A program made the position numbers and the translations under genes. Shown here piece after piece: positions 1 through 9,890 of a stretch of DNA of 64,000 nt; position 1 is the stretch's first letter; the number at the start of each line of letters is the position of its first letter. Below the pieces are notes generated by a model. The model was not told the origin of the DNA. It did not search any database and saw nothing but the letters and a program-made list of their open reading frames with translations. Location of the stretch: assembly GCA_011389895.1 (NCBI GenBank), contig JAABTN010000014.1, forward strand, positions 1 through 64,000, written 5' to 3'. The stretch is from Maritimibacter sp. (GTDB taxonomy: Bacteria; Pseudomonadota; Alphaproteobacteria; Rhodobacterales; Rhodobacteraceae).

Positions 1-1
1 C

Positions 2-1663
2 GTGAACGTGAAAGCGGAAAAACAACAGCAATCGGGTATCATGGGACTCATGTCGCTTCTTCTGCCCGTTATCATCCTGATCGGCTTCTGGTTCTTCATG
101 ATGAACCGGATGCAGGGCGGGGGAAAAGGCGGTGCCATGGGGTTCGGCAAGAGCCGGGCCAAGCTTCTCACCGAACGTGAAGGCAAGGTGACGTTCGATG
201 ACGTGGCCGGAATCGACGAAGCCAAGGAAGAATTGCAGGAGATCGTCGAATTTCTGCGCAACCCGCAAAAATTCTCGCGCCTCGGGGGGCAGATCCCCAA
301 GGGGGCGCTTCTGGTCGGCCCGCCTGGCACCGGTAAGACGCTTCTCGCCCGCTCGGTCGCGGGGGAGGCGGGGGTTCCCTTCTTCTCGATCTCGGGGTCC
401 GATTTCGTCGAAATGTTCGTCGGTGTCGGGGCCAGCCGTGTGCGCGACATGTTCGAACAGGCCAAGAAAAACGCACCCTGTATCGTTTTCATAGACGAGA
501 TTGACGCGGTCGGTCGGTCGCGTGGCGCAGGCTACGGCGGCGGCAATGACGAACGCGAGCAGACGCTGAACCAGCTTCTGGTCGAGATGGACGGGTTCGA
601 ATCCAACGAGGGCGTGATCATCATCGCGGCCACCAACCGCAAGGACGTGCTCGACCCCGCGCTTTTGCGCCCCGGTCGTTTCGACCGCCAGGTCACGGTG
701 CCGAACCCCGACATCAAGGGCCGCGAGAAGATTTTGGGCGTGCATGCACGCAAGGTGCCTTTGGGCCCGGACGTCGATATGCGCATCATCGCGCGCGGCA
801 CGCCGGGGTTCTCTGGCGCCGATCTCGCCAATCTCGTGAACGAAGCCGCCCTGATGGCGGCGCGCGTGGGCCGACGGTTCGTCGTGATGGATGATTTCGA
901 GAATGCCAAGGACAAGGTCATGATGGGGGCAGAGCGCCGATCCATGGTCCTGACCGACGAGCAGAAGGAACACACGGCCTATCACGAAGCGGGCCATGCC
1001 ATTGTTGGCCTGAGCCTTCCGAAATGCGATCCGGTCTACAAGGCCACCATCATTCCGCGCGGCGGCGCGTTGGGCATGGTCGTGAGCCTTCCGGAAATGG
1101 ACCGGCTGAACTGGCACAAGGATCAGTGTCACCAGCAGCTTGCCATGACCATGGCCGGTAAGGCCGCCGAGATCATCAAATGGGGGGCCGACGAGGTGTC
1201 GAACGGGCCTGCGGGCGACATCATGCAGGCGAGCCAGCTGGCCCGTGCCATGGTGATGCGCTGGGGCATGTCCGACAAGGTCGGCAACATCGACTACGCT
1301 GAAGCCGCCGAAGGTTACCAAGGCACGACCGGCGGGTTCTCGGTCTCGGCCAACACCAAGGAGCAGATCGAGGAAGAGGTCCGCACCTTCGTGCAAGAAG
1401 GCTATGACCGGGCGCGTCAGATCCTTGAAGACCGCAAGGACGAATGGGAACGGCTGGCACAGGGGCTCTTGGAGTATGAAACCCTGACGGGCGAAGAGAT
1501 CAAGCGCGTCATGGCCGGTGAGCCGCCGCATATCGACGAAGACGAAGATGGCGGTGCGGGCGCGAAAGAGGAAGAAAAACCCTCGGTCGCCGCGATCCCG
1601 AAGACCAAGCCGCGCAAGAAGCCAAAGGGCGATGGCGGGCTTGAGCCGGAACCGACCGCCTGA
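2..1663 (+). CDS. ftsH: ATP-dependent zinc metalloprotease FtsH (5' end outside window)
   Basis: Membrane-anchored AAA+ protease that degrades unassembled membrane proteins and regulatory proteins such as sigma-32. The visible 553 residues begin just before the second membrane helix (about residues 11-35), so the first helix and periplasmic domain, roughly 85-90 residues, lie left of the window. The GTG at base 2 is therefore an internal codon, not the start. Walker A GPPGTGKT is at visible residues 106-113, Walker B IVFIDEID at 161-168, and the zinc-binding HEAGH at 328-332. The third zinc ligand is probably the Asp in NGPAGD. The last 50 or so residues are a charged Glu/Lys/Pro-rich tail. 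A strong intrinsic terminator follows, so ftsH ends its transcription unit. RpoH, a classic FtsH substrate, is encoded at 27.6 kb. Confidence 0.97.
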   Translation: MNVKAEKQQQSGIMGLMSLLLPVIILIGFWFFMMNRMQGGGKGGAMGFGKSRAKLLTEREGKVTFDDVAGIDEAKEELQEIVEFLRNPQKFSRLGGQIPKGALLVGPPGTGKTLLARSVAGEAGVPFFSISGSDFVEMFVGVGASRVRDMFEQAKKNAPCIVFIDEIDAVGRSRGAGYGGGNDEREQTLNQLLVEMDGFESNEGVIIIAATNRKDVLDPALLRPGRFDRQVTVPNPDIKGREKILGVHARKVPLGPDVDMRIIARGTPGFSGADLANLVNEAALMAARVGRRFVVMDDFENAKDKVMMGAERRSMVLTDEQKEHTAYHEAGHAIVGLSLPKCDPVYKATIIPRGGALGMVVSLPEMDRLNWHKDQCHQQLAMTMAGKAAEIIKWGADEVSNGPAGDIMQASQLARAMVMRWGMSDKVGNIDYAEAAEGYQGTTGGFSVSANTKEQIEEEVRTFVQEGYDRARQILEDRKDEWERLAQGLLEYETLTGEEIKRVMAGEPPHIDEDEDGGAGAKEEEKPSVAAIPKTKPRKKPKGDGGLEPEPTA

Positions 1664-1684
1664 GCACGCAGGACAAAGACGACC

Positions 1685-1715
1685 AAAAGGCCGGGGCAAT
1701 GACCCCGGCCTTTTT
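1685..1715 (+). terminator. Intrinsic terminator of ftsH
   Basis: A 12-bp perfect inverted repeat, AAAAGGCCGGGG / CCCCGGCCTTTT, with a 6-nt loop runs directly into five T residues 22 bp after the ftsH stop codon. The flanking A and T runs make it potentially bidirectional, but the next gene is on the same strand. Confidence 0.9.
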
Positions 1716-1815
1716 CATATCAAGCCTTGGTCGCGTTCCGCCCCCACCTTGCGCAATTCCCTTTGTGGCGCACCTGTGCCAATGCTTGGGTGACAGCTTT
1801 GCGTGAGGACCGACC

Positions 1816-2616
1816 GTGGCCGAGACCGACTGGAACCCAGAGCTTTATGGCCGCTTTGCCGGTTTGCGCCTGCGCCCCGCGTTGGATCTTCTGTCCCGGG
1901 TGTCGGATCTGCCGGAGGGGCCGGTGATCGACATGGGCTGCGGATCGGGGGCGGTCGGCGGCGCGCTCGCCACGCGGTTTCCCGACCGTGACCTGATCGG
2001 TCTGGACCAATCGCCCGCCATGCTGGAGGAGGCCGAGGAAACCGGCAACTACACCCGGTTGATCCAATCCGATGCGACGAGCTTTGAACCGGACGTGACC
2101 CCGGCCCTCGTCTTCGCCAACGCGCTGTGCCACTGGCTCCCCGATCATCCGGCGCTGTTTGCGCGCTGGGCGGGCTGGCTGCCATCGGGGGGCAGTCTCG
2201 CGGTGCAGATGCCGCGTCAGTATGATGCGCCCTCCCACGCGCTCTTGCGCCAGATCGCCGAGGACATTTTCCCCGATTACTTCGACTTCTCCGATTGGGA
2301 ACCCCCGGTTGCCGCGCCGGGCGCCTATGCGCGCCTGTTTTCCCCCGACCGCTATCACTGCACGGTCTGGGAGACGCGGTATTACCAGAGCCTTACGCCC
2401 GGGGCCGACGGCAGTCATCCGGTGCGCAGGTTCACCCAATCGACTGCCATGCGGCCCTTTCTCGACAAGCTCGACGGGGACGAGGTGACCCGTTTCATCG
2501 CCACCTATGATGCGCGGCTACAGGACGCCTATGGCACCGCCACGCCGGACGCCCCGGTGCTCTTTCCGTTCCAGCGGCTTTTCTTTACCGTGCGCCGACA
2601 AGACGTGATCGCATGA
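1816..2616 (+). CDS. Trans-aconitate 2-methyltransferase-like SAM methyltransferase
   Basis: A 266-residue class I SAM-dependent methyltransferase. The SAM-binding glycine motif VIDMGCGSG is near residues 36-44 and is followed by an acidic strand end (GLDQSPAML) typical of this fold. Overall resemblance, especially the WNPELY start and the NALCHWLPDH segment, is to trans-aconitate 2-methyltransferase (Tam). That enzyme methylates trans-aconitate, a by-product that inhibits aconitase. The GTG start is chosen because GAGGA lies 7 nt upstream. The MOSC gene begins 7 nt after its stop, so the two are probably co-transcribed. Substrate specificity is inferred from family resemblance only. Confidence 0.8.
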   Translation: MAETDWNPELYGRFAGLRLRPALDLLSRVSDLPEGPVIDMGCGSGAVGGALATRFPDRDLIGLDQSPAMLEEAEETGNYTRLIQSDATSFEPDVTPALVFANALCHWLPDHPALFARWAGWLPSGGSLAVQMPRQYDAPSHALLRQIAEDIFPDYFDFSDWEPPVAAPGAYARLFSPDRYHCTVWETRYYQSLTPGADGSHPVRRFTQSTAMRPFLDKLDGDEVTRFIATYDARLQDAYGTATPDAPVLFPFQRLFFTVRRQDVIA

Positions 2617-2623
2617 GGTTCGC

Positions 2624-3211
2624 ATGCCCGACATCTACGAGAAGACGCCCTACACCGGGCGCATAACCTTTCTCGGTCACGTGACCGACCGCGCCGCCGG
2701 GCCTGCGGCCACGCCGCTTGAGACCGCCCAGTTAGGGTGGGAGGGCATTTTGGGCGAGGCGCATGGCGGGCTCAATCGCCGCGCCTGTGTCCGCGTCTCG
2801 ACCTTGCATCCCCAAGGCACCGAGATTCGCAATACGCGGCAGGTGACGGTGCTCTCGGCGGAAGAGATCGCCGCCACGGCGGACGAGATGGGGGTAGACC
2901 ACCTTGATCCGGCACTCATGGGGGCCTCGATCGTCGTCGCGGGTATACCGGATTTGTCCTACCTGCCGCCCTGCGCGCGCTTGCAGGCGGCGAATGGGGC
3001 GACCTTGGTGATCGAGATGGTCAATCATCCCTGCACCATTACCGGGAAATCCATTGAAAGCGGGTGTGCGGGTAAAGGCCCGGCCTACAAACCCGCCGCG
3101 CGGGACCGGCGCGGTGTGACGGGCTGGGTCGAACGCCCCGGCACGCTCGCCTTGGGCGACGAGCTACGCCTGTTTATCCCCGCCCAACGCGCTTGGGCCC
3201 CGAACGGCTGA
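2624..3211 (+). CDS. MOSC domain-containing protein
   Basis: A 195-residue protein that is essentially a single MOSC domain, the beta-strand fold shared with the molybdenum cofactor sulfurase C-terminus. The conserved cysteine expected for sulfur or molybdopterin handling is in NHPC (near residue 137). The GEAHGGLNRR segment near residue 45 also fits the family. Stand-alone MOSC proteins are thought to carry sulfur or bind Mo cofactor, but the substrate is unknown. The gene starts 7 nt after the methyltransferase stop. No Mo-enzyme gene is nearby to indicate a partner. Confidence 0.82.
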   Translation: MPDIYEKTPYTGRITFLGHVTDRAAGPAATPLETAQLGWEGILGEAHGGLNRRACVRVSTLHPQGTEIRNTRQVTVLSAEEIAATADEMGVDHLDPALMGASIVVAGIPDLSYLPPCARLQAANGATLVIEMVNHPCTITGKSIESGCAGKGPAYKPAARDRRGVTGWVERPGTLALGDELRLFIPAQRAWAPNG

Positions 3212-3384
3212 GCGCGCGGGGAATGACCGGAAATTCGCACGAAGTTTCCGATCGGCAACACGGGTTTCGCCGGAATGCCGAAAACGCACCCGAATAAGTC
3301 GCGTTTCAGGTTGCTTGAAGACAAATGTATGCATGATAAGGCTCGGGAGCGCGCTTTGAGGCGCAAACCGGGAGGAATGAATAC

Positions 3385-5061
3385 ATGAGCCACAAGTCCG
3401 ACATCGAAATCGCCCGCGCAGCCAACAAGCATCCGATCCAGGATGTCGCGGCCAAGCTCGACATGACCTTCGATGACATCATCCCCTATGGCCACGATAA
3501 GGCCAAGGTGAGCCAAGAGTTCATCAACTCGGTGCAAGATCGCGACAACGGCAAGCTGATCCTTGTCACGGCGATCAACCCGACCCCTGCGGGCGAAGGC
3601 AAGACGACCACCACGGTCGGGCTGGGAGATGGTTTGAATGCGATCGGCAAAAAGGCGGCGGTCTGCATTCGCGAAGCCTCGCTCGGGCCGAATTTCGGGA
3701 TGAAGGGTGGCGCGGCTGGCGGAGGCTATGCGCAGATCGTGCCGATGGAGGACATGAACCTTCATTTCACCGGCGATTTCCATGCCATCACCTCGGCCCA
3801 TAACCTGCTGTCGGCGATGATCGACAACCATATCTACTGGGGCAACGAGCTTGCCATCGACGAGCGCCGGGTGACATGGCGCCGGGTGGTCGACCTTAAT
3901 GACCGCGCGTTGCGCGATGTGGTGACTTCGCTCGGCGGTGTCGCCAACGGGTTCCCGCGTCAGACCGGGTTCGACATCACGGTCGCCTCCGAAGTCATGG
4001 CGATCCTGTGCCTGTCCAAGAACCTCGCCGATCTGCAAGAGCGTCTGGGCAACATCATCGTCGCCTACACCCGTGAGCGCGCGGCGATCACCTGCCGCGA
4101 CATCGGGGCGGATGGGGCCATGACGGTTCTGCTCAAAGATGCGATGCAACCCAACCTCGTGCAGACGCTGGAGAACAACCCGGCCTTCGTGCATGGCGGA
4201 CCCTTTGCCAATATCGCGCATGGCTGCAACTCGCTCATCGCCACGCAGACCGCGCTCAAGCTGGCCGACTACGTCGTGACCGAGGCGGGGTTCGGGGCCG
4301 ATCTCGGGGCCGAGAAGTTCATGAACATCAAGTGCCGCAAGGGCGGGCTGGCCCCCTCGGCGGTGGTCGTGGTCGCCACGATCCGCGCGATGAAGATGAA
4401 CGGCGGCGTTGCCAAGGCCGATCTGGGCCCGGAGAATGTCGAGGCCGTGAAGGCCGGTTGCCCCAACCTTGGCCGTCATATCGAGAACCTCAAGAGCTTC
4501 GGTGTGCCGGTGGTGGTGGCGATCAACCATTTCGTGACCGATACCGATGCGGAAGTGCAGGCCGTGCAGGACTATGTCGAGAACCACGGGTCCGAGGCGA
4601 TCCTGTGCAAGCACTGGGCGTTGGGCTCGGACGGGACCAAGGAGCTTGCCACCCGTGTGGCCGAGATCGCGGATGCCGACATGGGCAGCTTCGCGCCGCT
4701 CTACGCCGACGACATGGGTCTCTTTGAGAAGATCGAGACGGTTGCCAAGCGCATCTACCGCGCGGACGAGGTGTTGGCGGACAAGAAGATCCGCGATCAG
4801 CTCAAGGCGTGGGAAGACGCGGGATACGGCGATCTGCCGGTCTGCATGGCCAAGACGCAATACAGCTTCTCAACCGATCCGAACCTACGTGGGGCACCCA
4901 CGGGCCACTCGGTCCCGATCCGCGAAGTGCGGCTGTCGGCGGGGGCCGGGTTCGTCGTGGTCATCTGCGGGGAAATCATGACCATGCCGGGGCTTCCGTC
5001 GAAACCCGCTGCACTGACCATCGGGCTGGATGACAGCGGGGATGTGCAGGGCTTGTTCTAA
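3385..5061 (+). CDS. fhs: Formate-tetrahydrofolate ligase
   Basis: A 558-residue enzyme making 10-formyl-THF from formate, THF and ATP in the cytoplasm. The nucleotide loop [11 protein letters not shown] is at residues 67-77, and length and sequence are typical of the family. GGGAGGA lies 8 nt before the ATG. Two folD-type genes follow on the same strand, so this set can interconvert formate, 10-formyl-, methenyl- and methylene-THF. In marine Rhodobacterales such a route handles C1 units from methylated compounds; that role is inferred from context. The 173-bp upstream gap carries no confident promoter motif. Confidence 0.97.
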   Translation: MSHKSDIEIARAANKHPIQDVAAKLDMTFDDIIPYGHDKAKVSQEFINSVQDRDNGKLILVTAINPTPAGEGKTTTTVGLGDGLNAIGKKAAVCIREASLGPNFGMKGGAAGGGYAQIVPMEDMNLHFTGDFHAITSAHNLLSAMIDNHIYWGNELAIDERRVTWRRVVDLNDRALRDVVTSLGGVANGFPRQTGFDITVASEVMAILCLSKNLADLQERLGNIIVAYTRERAAITCRDIGADGAMTVLLKDAMQPNLVQTLENNPAFVHGGPFANIAHGCNSLIATQTALKLADYVVTEAGFGADLGAEKFMNIKCRKGGLAPSAVVVVATIRAMKMNGGVAKADLGPENVEAVKAGCPNLGRHIENLKSFGVPVVVAINHFVTDTDAEVQAVQDYVENHGSEAILCKHWALGSDGTKELATRVAEIADADMGSFAPLYADDMGLFEKIETVAKRIYRADEVLADKKIRDQLKAWEDAGYGDLPVCMAKTQYSFSTDPNLRGAPTGHSVPIREVRLSAGAGFVVVICGEIMTMPGLPSKPAALTIGLDDSGDVQGLF

Positions 5062-5074
5062 GGCACTGCCTTGG

Positions 5075-5099
5075 CTAGAGCGGGGCAGACCCGCTCTGG
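5075..5099 (+). other. Intercistronic hairpin between fhs and folD-like gene
   Basis: An 8-bp perfect inverted repeat, AGAGCGGG / CCCGCTCT with loop GCAGA (5077-5097), is extended by a G-T and a C-G pair. There is no T run, so it is more likely an mRNA-stabilising or processing hairpin than an intrinsic terminator. It would separate fhs from the folD pair in expression level. Confidence 0.55.
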
Positions 5100-5162
5100 C
5101 CGGACAGGCGAAGAGGATCACCGTGGCCCGATGCAACGGGGCGGGGGACAACAGGAGCCGAA

Positions 5163-6059
5163 ATGCCCACGACACACCATCGCGCCGCGTTGATCGACGG
5201 CAAGAGCATTGCCGCCGACCTGCGGCTGGATGTGGCCAAGGAAAGCGCGGCGTTGACCAAGCTGGGCTGGGCGCCGTTGCTTGTGTCGGTGTCGGTCGGG
5301 GATCAGGCCGCTTCGGACCTTTATGTGCGCAACCAGAAAAAACATGCCGAAAGCGCGGGCGTGGCGTTCGAGGCGCGCAGCTATCCCGAAGAAACCTCGC
5401 TCGAACAGCTGATCGGGATCTTGCAGGGGCTGAACCACGATCCGCGCATCAATGGCATCATCATCCAGCGTCCGCTGCCCGATCACATCCCGGTCAAGGC
5501 GCTGCAAAAGGCGGTGCATCCGCTCAAGGACGTGGAAGGCATGCATCCGGCGTCGATTGGCAACATCGTCTACAATGATCTTGCACTCGGACCCTGCACC
5601 GCCGTGGCCGCCGTCGAGATCCTGAAGACCTTGCCGATGGACATGGCGGGGCTGAATGTCACCGTCATCGGCCATTCCGAGATCGTCGGCAAGCCCATCG
5701 CCTTTCTCATGATGGGGTTGGGGGCGACGGTGACGGTCTGTCACCACATGACCCGCTCGGTCGCGATGCATTCGCGCGCCGCGGACGCGGTCTTCGTCGC
5801 GGTCGGCAAGGCCGGGCTGGTGACCGGAGACATGATCAAACCCGGGGCCGCCGTGATCGACATCGGCATCAACCGGGTTGATGGAAAAACCGTGGGTGAC
5901 GTTGATTTCGACAGCGTGGCCGAGGTCGCGGGGTGGTTGACCCCGGTGCCGGGAGGGGTCGGGCCGGTGACGGTTGCGACCCTGATGAAAAACGCCGTCA
6001 TGGCGACGCGGATGCAGATGGAGCATTACCGCGACGCCTATGACAAGACCGATGTCTGA
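5163..6059 (+). CDS. FolD-family protein lacking the catalytic lysine (methylene-THF dehydrogenase-like)
   Basis: A 298-residue member of the bifunctional methylene-THF dehydrogenase / methenyl-THF cyclohydrolase family, with the NAD(P) loop GHSEIVGKP (from residue 170) and the terminal [12 protein letters not shown] segment. The family signature YVxxK, whose lysine is needed for cyclohydrolase activity, reads YVRNQ here (residues 54-58). The substrate-site motif DVDG reads DVEG (123-126). The neighbouring FolD keeps both. In the human enzyme, Lys to Gln at this lysine is known to abolish cyclohydrolase but leave dehydrogenase activity, so this copy may be dehydrogenase-only or altered in specificity. 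AGGAG precedes the start, and the next gene starts 10 bp after the stop. Confidence 0.88.
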   Translation: MPTTHHRAALIDGKSIAADLRLDVAKESAALTKLGWAPLLVSVSVGDQAASDLYVRNQKKHAESAGVAFEARSYPEETSLEQLIGILQGLNHDPRINGIIIQRPLPDHIPVKALQKAVHPLKDVEGMHPASIGNIVYNDLALGPCTAVAAVEILKTLPMDMAGLNVTVIGHSEIVGKPIAFLMMGLGATVTVCHHMTRSVAMHSRAADAVFVAVGKAGLVTGDMIKPGAAVIDIGINRVDGKTVGDVDFDSVAEVAGWLTPVPGGVGPVTVATLMKNAVMATRMQMEHYRDAYDKTDV

Positions 6060-6069
6060 GGGGGACGCC

Positions 6070-6966
6070 ATGAGCGCGACGATTATTGATGGCAAGGCCT
6101 TCGCGGCCGAAGTGCGGGCCAAGGTGGCCACCCATGTGGCAAAGCTGGCAGAGCAGGGCATCAAGCCCGGCCTTGCCGTGGTGATCGTCGGCGATGACCC
6201 GGCCAGCCAGGTCTATGTGCGCTCCAAGGGCAAGCAGACGGTCGAGGCGGGAATGGAGAGTTTCGAGCACAAGCTGCCCGCCGACACGGCGGAGGCCGAT
6301 CTTCTCGCGCTGGTGGACCGTCTGAACAAGGATCCGGCAGTGAACGGCATCCTCGTGCAACTGCCGCTGCCCGAACACCTGAACGAAGACCTCGTGATCA
6401 ACGCGATCGACCCGGCAAAGGATGTGGACGGCTTCCATATCTCGAACGTCGGGCTTCTGGCCACGGGGCAGAAGGCCATGGTGCCCTGCACCCCGCTTGG
6501 CTGCCTGATGCTGCTGCGCGACCACTTCGGGTCGCTGTCGGGCAAGACGGCGGTCGTGGTGGGGCGCTCCAACATCGTGGGCAAACCCATGGCACAGCTT
6601 TTGCTGCGCGACAGCTGCACCGTGACCATCGCGCACAGCCGCACCAAGGATATCGAAGACGTGGTGCGCGGGGCCGACATCGTGATCGCCGCCGTGGGGC
6701 GTGCCGAGATGGTGACAGGGGAATGGCTGAAACCCGGTGCCGTGGTCATCGACGTGGGCATCAACCGCCTGCCGCCCGTTGAAGAAGGCGCCAAGGGCAG
6801 GCTTGTGGGCGATGTCGATTTCGCCTCGGCGTCCGCCGTGGCGGGGGCGATCACGCCGGTGCCCGGCGGTGTCGGCCCGATGACGATCGCCTGCCTTCTG
6901 GCCAACACGCTGACCGCGACCTGCCGGGCCAACGGGTTGGACGAGCCAGAGGGGCTGACGGCCTGA
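6070..6966 (+). CDS. folD: Bifunctional methylene-THF dehydrogenase / methenyl-THF cyclohydrolase
   Basis: A 298-residue canonical FolD converting 5,10-methylene-THF to 10-formyl-THF with reduction of NADP. The catalytic YVRSK motif is at residues 49-53, ILVQLPLP near 94-101, DVDGFH at 118-123, and the cofactor loop GRSNIVGKP follows near 165. The ATG at 6070 is chosen because GAGGGGG lies 5 nt upstream; an in-frame ATG at 6040 inside the preceding gene has no such site. It is the third gene of the fhs-folD-folD group and is the copy that looks catalytically complete. Confidence 0.95.
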   Translation: MSATIIDGKAFAAEVRAKVATHVAKLAEQGIKPGLAVVIVGDDPASQVYVRSKGKQTVEAGMESFEHKLPADTAEADLLALVDRLNKDPAVNGILVQLPLPEHLNEDLVINAIDPAKDVDGFHISNVGLLATGQKAMVPCTPLGCLMLLRDHFGSLSGKTAVVVGRSNIVGKPMAQLLLRDSCTVTIAHSRTKDIEDVVRGADIVIAAVGRAEMVTGEWLKPGAVVIDVGINRLPPVEEGAKGRLVGDVDFASASAVAGAITPVPGGVGPMTIACLLANTLTATCRANGLDEPEGLTA

Positions 6967-7014
6967 GCGCCTGACTGCCTGCTGCGCCACCACGGCATCC
7001 ATGATCCGCACCGC

Positions 7015-7042
7015 TTGATCTGAACGCGCGTTCAGTTACTGT
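7015..7042 (+). promoter_or_regulatory. Probable tetR promoter with 16-bp perfect palindrome (operator)
   Basis: The perfect palindrome CTGAACGCGCGTTCAG (7020-7035) lies between a -35-like TTGATC (7015-7020) and a -10-like TACTGT (7037-7042), 16 bp apart. A start 6-7 bp downstream would fall on or next to the ATG at 7049, giving a leaderless or nearly leaderless transcript. A palindrome in the promoter spacer next to a TetR gene is the usual arrangement for autorepression. Promoter boxes are by eye. Confidence 0.65.
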
Positions 7043-7048
7043 CGGACC

Positions 7049-7636
7049 ATGGCCCGCAAACAAGGCTCTCATGCCGGGATCACCGGACCCAAGGTGCGCG
7101 ACGTGGCGCTGCGCCTTTTTGCCCGCTATGGCTATGCGGCGGTGTCCATGCGCCAGATCGCGCGCGAGGTTGGGGTGCAGGCCGGGGCGCTTTATCTTTA
7201 TACGCCGGACAAGCAAACGCTTCTGTTCGATTTGATGCGGGGCCATCTGGACGAGCTTTTGTCGGCTTGGGCCGAGGCGGACAAGGGTGGGCCGCCTGCC
7301 GCACGGCTGGAGGCGTTTGCCCGCTTTCACATGCGCTATCACCTTGATCGCCCCGACACGATCTTCATCGCCTACATGGAATTGCGCAATCTTGAGCCTG
7401 ACAATTTCGCCGAGGTCGAACGCCTGCGTGATCTTTACGAGGCGAGCCTGATCGACATTCTCGACGCGGGCCGGGCCGAGGGGGTGTTTCAGGTGCCGGA
7501 CACGCGGCTCGCGGCGAAGGCGGCGATTTCCATGTTGAACGGGGTCACCACGTGGTTTCGCGAAGGCGGGCGGCTGGGCCAAGGTGAGGTCGAGAGCATC
7601 TATTGGGATATGCTGCGCAAGTCCGTCTCGGGGTGA
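7049..7636 (+). CDS. TetR/AcrR-family transcriptional regulator
   Basis: A 195-residue one-domain-pair repressor. The N-terminal helix-turn-helix spans about residues 14-62 (VSMRQIAREVGVQAGALYLY). The C-terminal ligand domain, with its MELRNLEP and LRDLYEASL segments, resembles the KstR2-like regulators of acyl-CoA metabolism; that ligand class is an inference. A 16-bp palindrome lies directly upstream and is the likely operator. The gene sits alone between folD and dnaG, so its targets other than itself are not obvious from context. Confidence 0.88.
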   Translation: MARKQGSHAGITGPKVRDVALRLFARYGYAAVSMRQIAREVGVQAGALYLYTPDKQTLLFDLMRGHLDELLSAWAEADKGGPPAARLEAFARFHMRYHLDRPDTIFIAYMELRNLEPDNFAEVERLRDLYEASLIDILDAGRAEGVFQVPDTRLAAKAAISMLNGVTTWFREGGRLGQGEVESIYWDMLRKSVSG

Positions 7637-7735
7637 GCGGGGCATGTGCCACCAGGCACCTGTCCCCGTTCAATTCTCGTGACAGCAGCCGCGTGGTGAA
7701 TTGAGCCTGCCTGCGGCCCGGCGTATAACGATGCC

Positions 7736-9706
7736 ATGTCATTGCCCCCCGGATTCCTCGATGAACTGCGCACTCGCCTTTCGCTGACCGATGTGGTCGG
7801 GCGTAAGGTCATGTGGGACCAGAGAAAATCCAATCAGGCGAAGGGTGACATGTGGGCGCCCTGTCCGTTTCATCAGGAAAAGACGGCCTCGTTCCACGTC
7901 GATGACCGAAAGGGGTTCTACTACTGTTTCGGCTGCCACGCGAAGGGCGATGCGATCTCGTTCGTGAAAGACACCGAAAACGTGGGCTTCATGGAAGCGG
8001 TTGAAATCCTGTCCCGTGAAGCCGGGATGACGATGCCCGCGCGTGACCCCAAGGCACAGGAGAAATCAGACCGGCGCACGCAATTGTCCGAGGTGATGGA
8101 GCAGGCGGTCCAGTATTATCGCCTGCAACTCAAGACCAACCAGGGCGCGGGAGCGCGTGAATACCTTGCCCGGCGGGGGTTGGGCGACGGGGCGCAGGAA
8201 GTCTGGAACATCGGCTATGCGCCGGACAATCGTCAGGGGGTGCTGACACATCTGCGCGAGAAGGGTGTCTCGGAGGAGTTGATCGTGGCCAGCGGTCTCG
8301 CGATCAAACCCGACGATGGCGGGCCGCCCTATGACCGGTTTCGCGGGCGTATCATCTTTCCGATCCGCGACCCACGGGGGCGGGCCATTTCGCTCGGGGG
8401 TCGGGCGCTCGACCCGAATGCGCGGGCCAAATACCTCAATGGGCCCGAGACGGAGCTTTTCGACAAGGGGCGCACGCTTTTCAACCACGGACCGGCGCGC
8501 GAGGCGGCGGGAAAAGGTCAACCGCTGGTCGTGGCTGAAGGATACATGGATGTGATCGCCCTGTCGGAGGCCGGGTTCACCGCCGCCGTCGCGCCCCTTG
8601 GCACCGCGATCACGGAAGATCAACTTCGCCTGCTTTGGCGCATTACGTCAGAACCGATCATTGCGCTGGATGGGGACACGGCCGGTCTGCGCGCCGCGAT
8701 GCGGTTGATTGATCTCGCGCTGCCGCTGCTGGAGGCGGGCAATTCGCTACGCTTTGCGATCATGCCCGAGGGGCTGGACCCCGATGACCTGATCAAGGCG
8801 CAGGGCGTGGGCGCGATGCAGAAGCTTCTTGACTTGGCCCGGCCCATGGTGTCGCTCCTGTGGCAGCGCGAAACCGAGGGCAAGGTGTTCGACAGCCCGG
8901 AACGAAAGGCCGCGCTGGACCGCGATTTGCGCCAAGCCATCGGGCGCATTCAGGACCCGTCGATTCGCCGCCATTACGGCGATGAAATAAAGAACCTGCG
9001 CTGGCAGTTGTTCAATCCGCGTCGCGCCGCCGCGCAACAGGGGGCGGGGCGGGGTGGTTTCCAGCCGGGAAAACGCCGCTGGGGCGCGCCGGACCCGGTG
9101 CAGGCCTCGACCAAGGGGTCGCTTCTGGTGGCCGCGTCGGGGCAGGTCGAAGAGGTCTTGCGCGAAGCGGTGATCTTGGCCACCCTGATCACCCACCCGA
9201 ACCTGATCGAGCAATTCGAGAGCGCGTTTGAGCGGGTCGAGATGACCACCGCGGATCATCGGGCGATGCAATCCACGATCCTTGCGTTCACCGGCGAAGA
9301 CCCGGCGGCGCTGCGCGAAACGATCGCCACACAATGTGGCGCGGGGGCGGTTGAAAAGCTCTTTGCCCTCAACCATGTACAGATCGCACCCCCGATGCGG
9401 CGCAAGGATGACACCGATCTCGCCGCGCTGTGTCTGGCCGAAGAGCTTGCCAAGCTTGAGGCGACCCGGGGCGCACGGCGCGAAACCAACGTGGCGGCCG
9501 TGGACATCGCGGCGCTGGCGGACGAGGGCCTGACATTCCGACTGACCGAGGCCAATCGCATGCGACACGAGGCCCAGAGCGGGAAGGGCGAAGACAAGGG
9601 TCTTTTCGAACGGGCCGACAACGGCGTCATGATGGCGCGTGAGGAACGGGAGGCGTTGGACGCGCTCCTGAAACGGATTCAGACCCAGACCAGCGGCAAA
9701 AAATAG
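7736..9706 (+). CDS. dnaG: DNA primase
   Basis: A 656-residue primase that makes RNA primers at the replication fork. The N-terminal CHC2 zinc ribbon has C43, H46, C64 and C67 (CPFH...CFGC). The Toprim catalytic core follows with VVAEGYMDV near residue 265 and the acidic metal site ALDGDTAG further on. The C-terminal third is the poorly conserved helicase-interacting domain. The start is the second of two nearby ATGs (7731 is out of frame). There is no strong Shine-Dalgarno. With rpoD downstream it forms the classic macromolecular synthesis pair, here without rpsU. Confidence 0.96.
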   Translation: MSLPPGFLDELRTRLSLTDVVGRKVMWDQRKSNQAKGDMWAPCPFHQEKTASFHVDDRKGFYYCFGCHAKGDAISFVKDTENVGFMEAVEILSREAGMTMPARDPKAQEKSDRRTQLSEVMEQAVQYYRLQLKTNQGAGAREYLARRGLGDGAQEVWNIGYAPDNRQGVLTHLREKGVSEELIVASGLAIKPDDGGPPYDRFRGRIIFPIRDPRGRAISLGGRALDPNARAKYLNGPETELFDKGRTLFNHGPAREAAGKGQPLVVAEGYMDVIALSEAGFTAAVAPLGTAITEDQLRLLWRITSEPIIALDGDTAGLRAAMRLIDLALPLLEAGNSLRFAIMPEGLDPDDLIKAQGVGAMQKLLDLARPMVSLLWQRETEGKVFDSPERKAALDRDLRQAIGRIQDPSIRRHYGDEIKNLRWQLFNPRRAAAQQGAGRGGFQPGKRRWGAPDPVQASTKGSLLVAASGQVEEVLREAVILATLITHPNLIEQFESAFERVEMTTADHRAMQSTILAFTGEDPAALRETIATQCGAGAVEKLFALNHVQIAPPMRRKDDTDLAALCLAEELAKLEATRGARRETNVAAVDIAALADEGLTFRLTEANRMRHEAQSGKGEDKGLFERADNGVMMAREEREALDALLKRIQTQTSGKK

Positions 9707-9739
9707 AGGCCGTGCAACAGGTTTTGGGATAATCGCAGG

Positions 9740-9817
9740 GAATCTTGGGTTATCGGGTTGGAGAATCAGTGATTCGAGGGAATGATTCGAAAAAACGAAT
9801 CGCCAGTTGATTGATTC
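9740..9817. promoter_or_regulatory. Cluster of six GANTC (CcrM-type) sites in the dnaG-rpoD spacer
   Basis: GAATC or GATTC occurs at 9740-9744, 9763-9767, 9771-9775, 9784-9788, 9797-9801 and 9813-9817. Two pairs form inverted repeats: GAATCAGTGATTC (9763-9775) and GATTCG-AAAAAA-CGAATC (9784-9801). GANTC is the recognition site of the alphaproteobacterial cell-cycle methyltransferase CcrM. Random expectation is about one site per 256 bp. The cluster sits 74-151 bp before the rpoD start, where its promoter should lie. Methylation control of rpoD is an inference. Confidence 0.6.
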
Positions 9818-9890
9818 GGGTGCGTGCAGGGCTTATGTCCCACGACACAGGCCCGCCACCTGAAACCCGCCCGCGAAAAGGGAGTGCCGC

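Noticed and set aside
3085-4860. 591-codon open frame on the minus strand opposite fhs
   Set aside because: It is antisense to an unmistakable fhs, has His/Arg-rich composition typical of GC-rich shadow frames, and matches no family.
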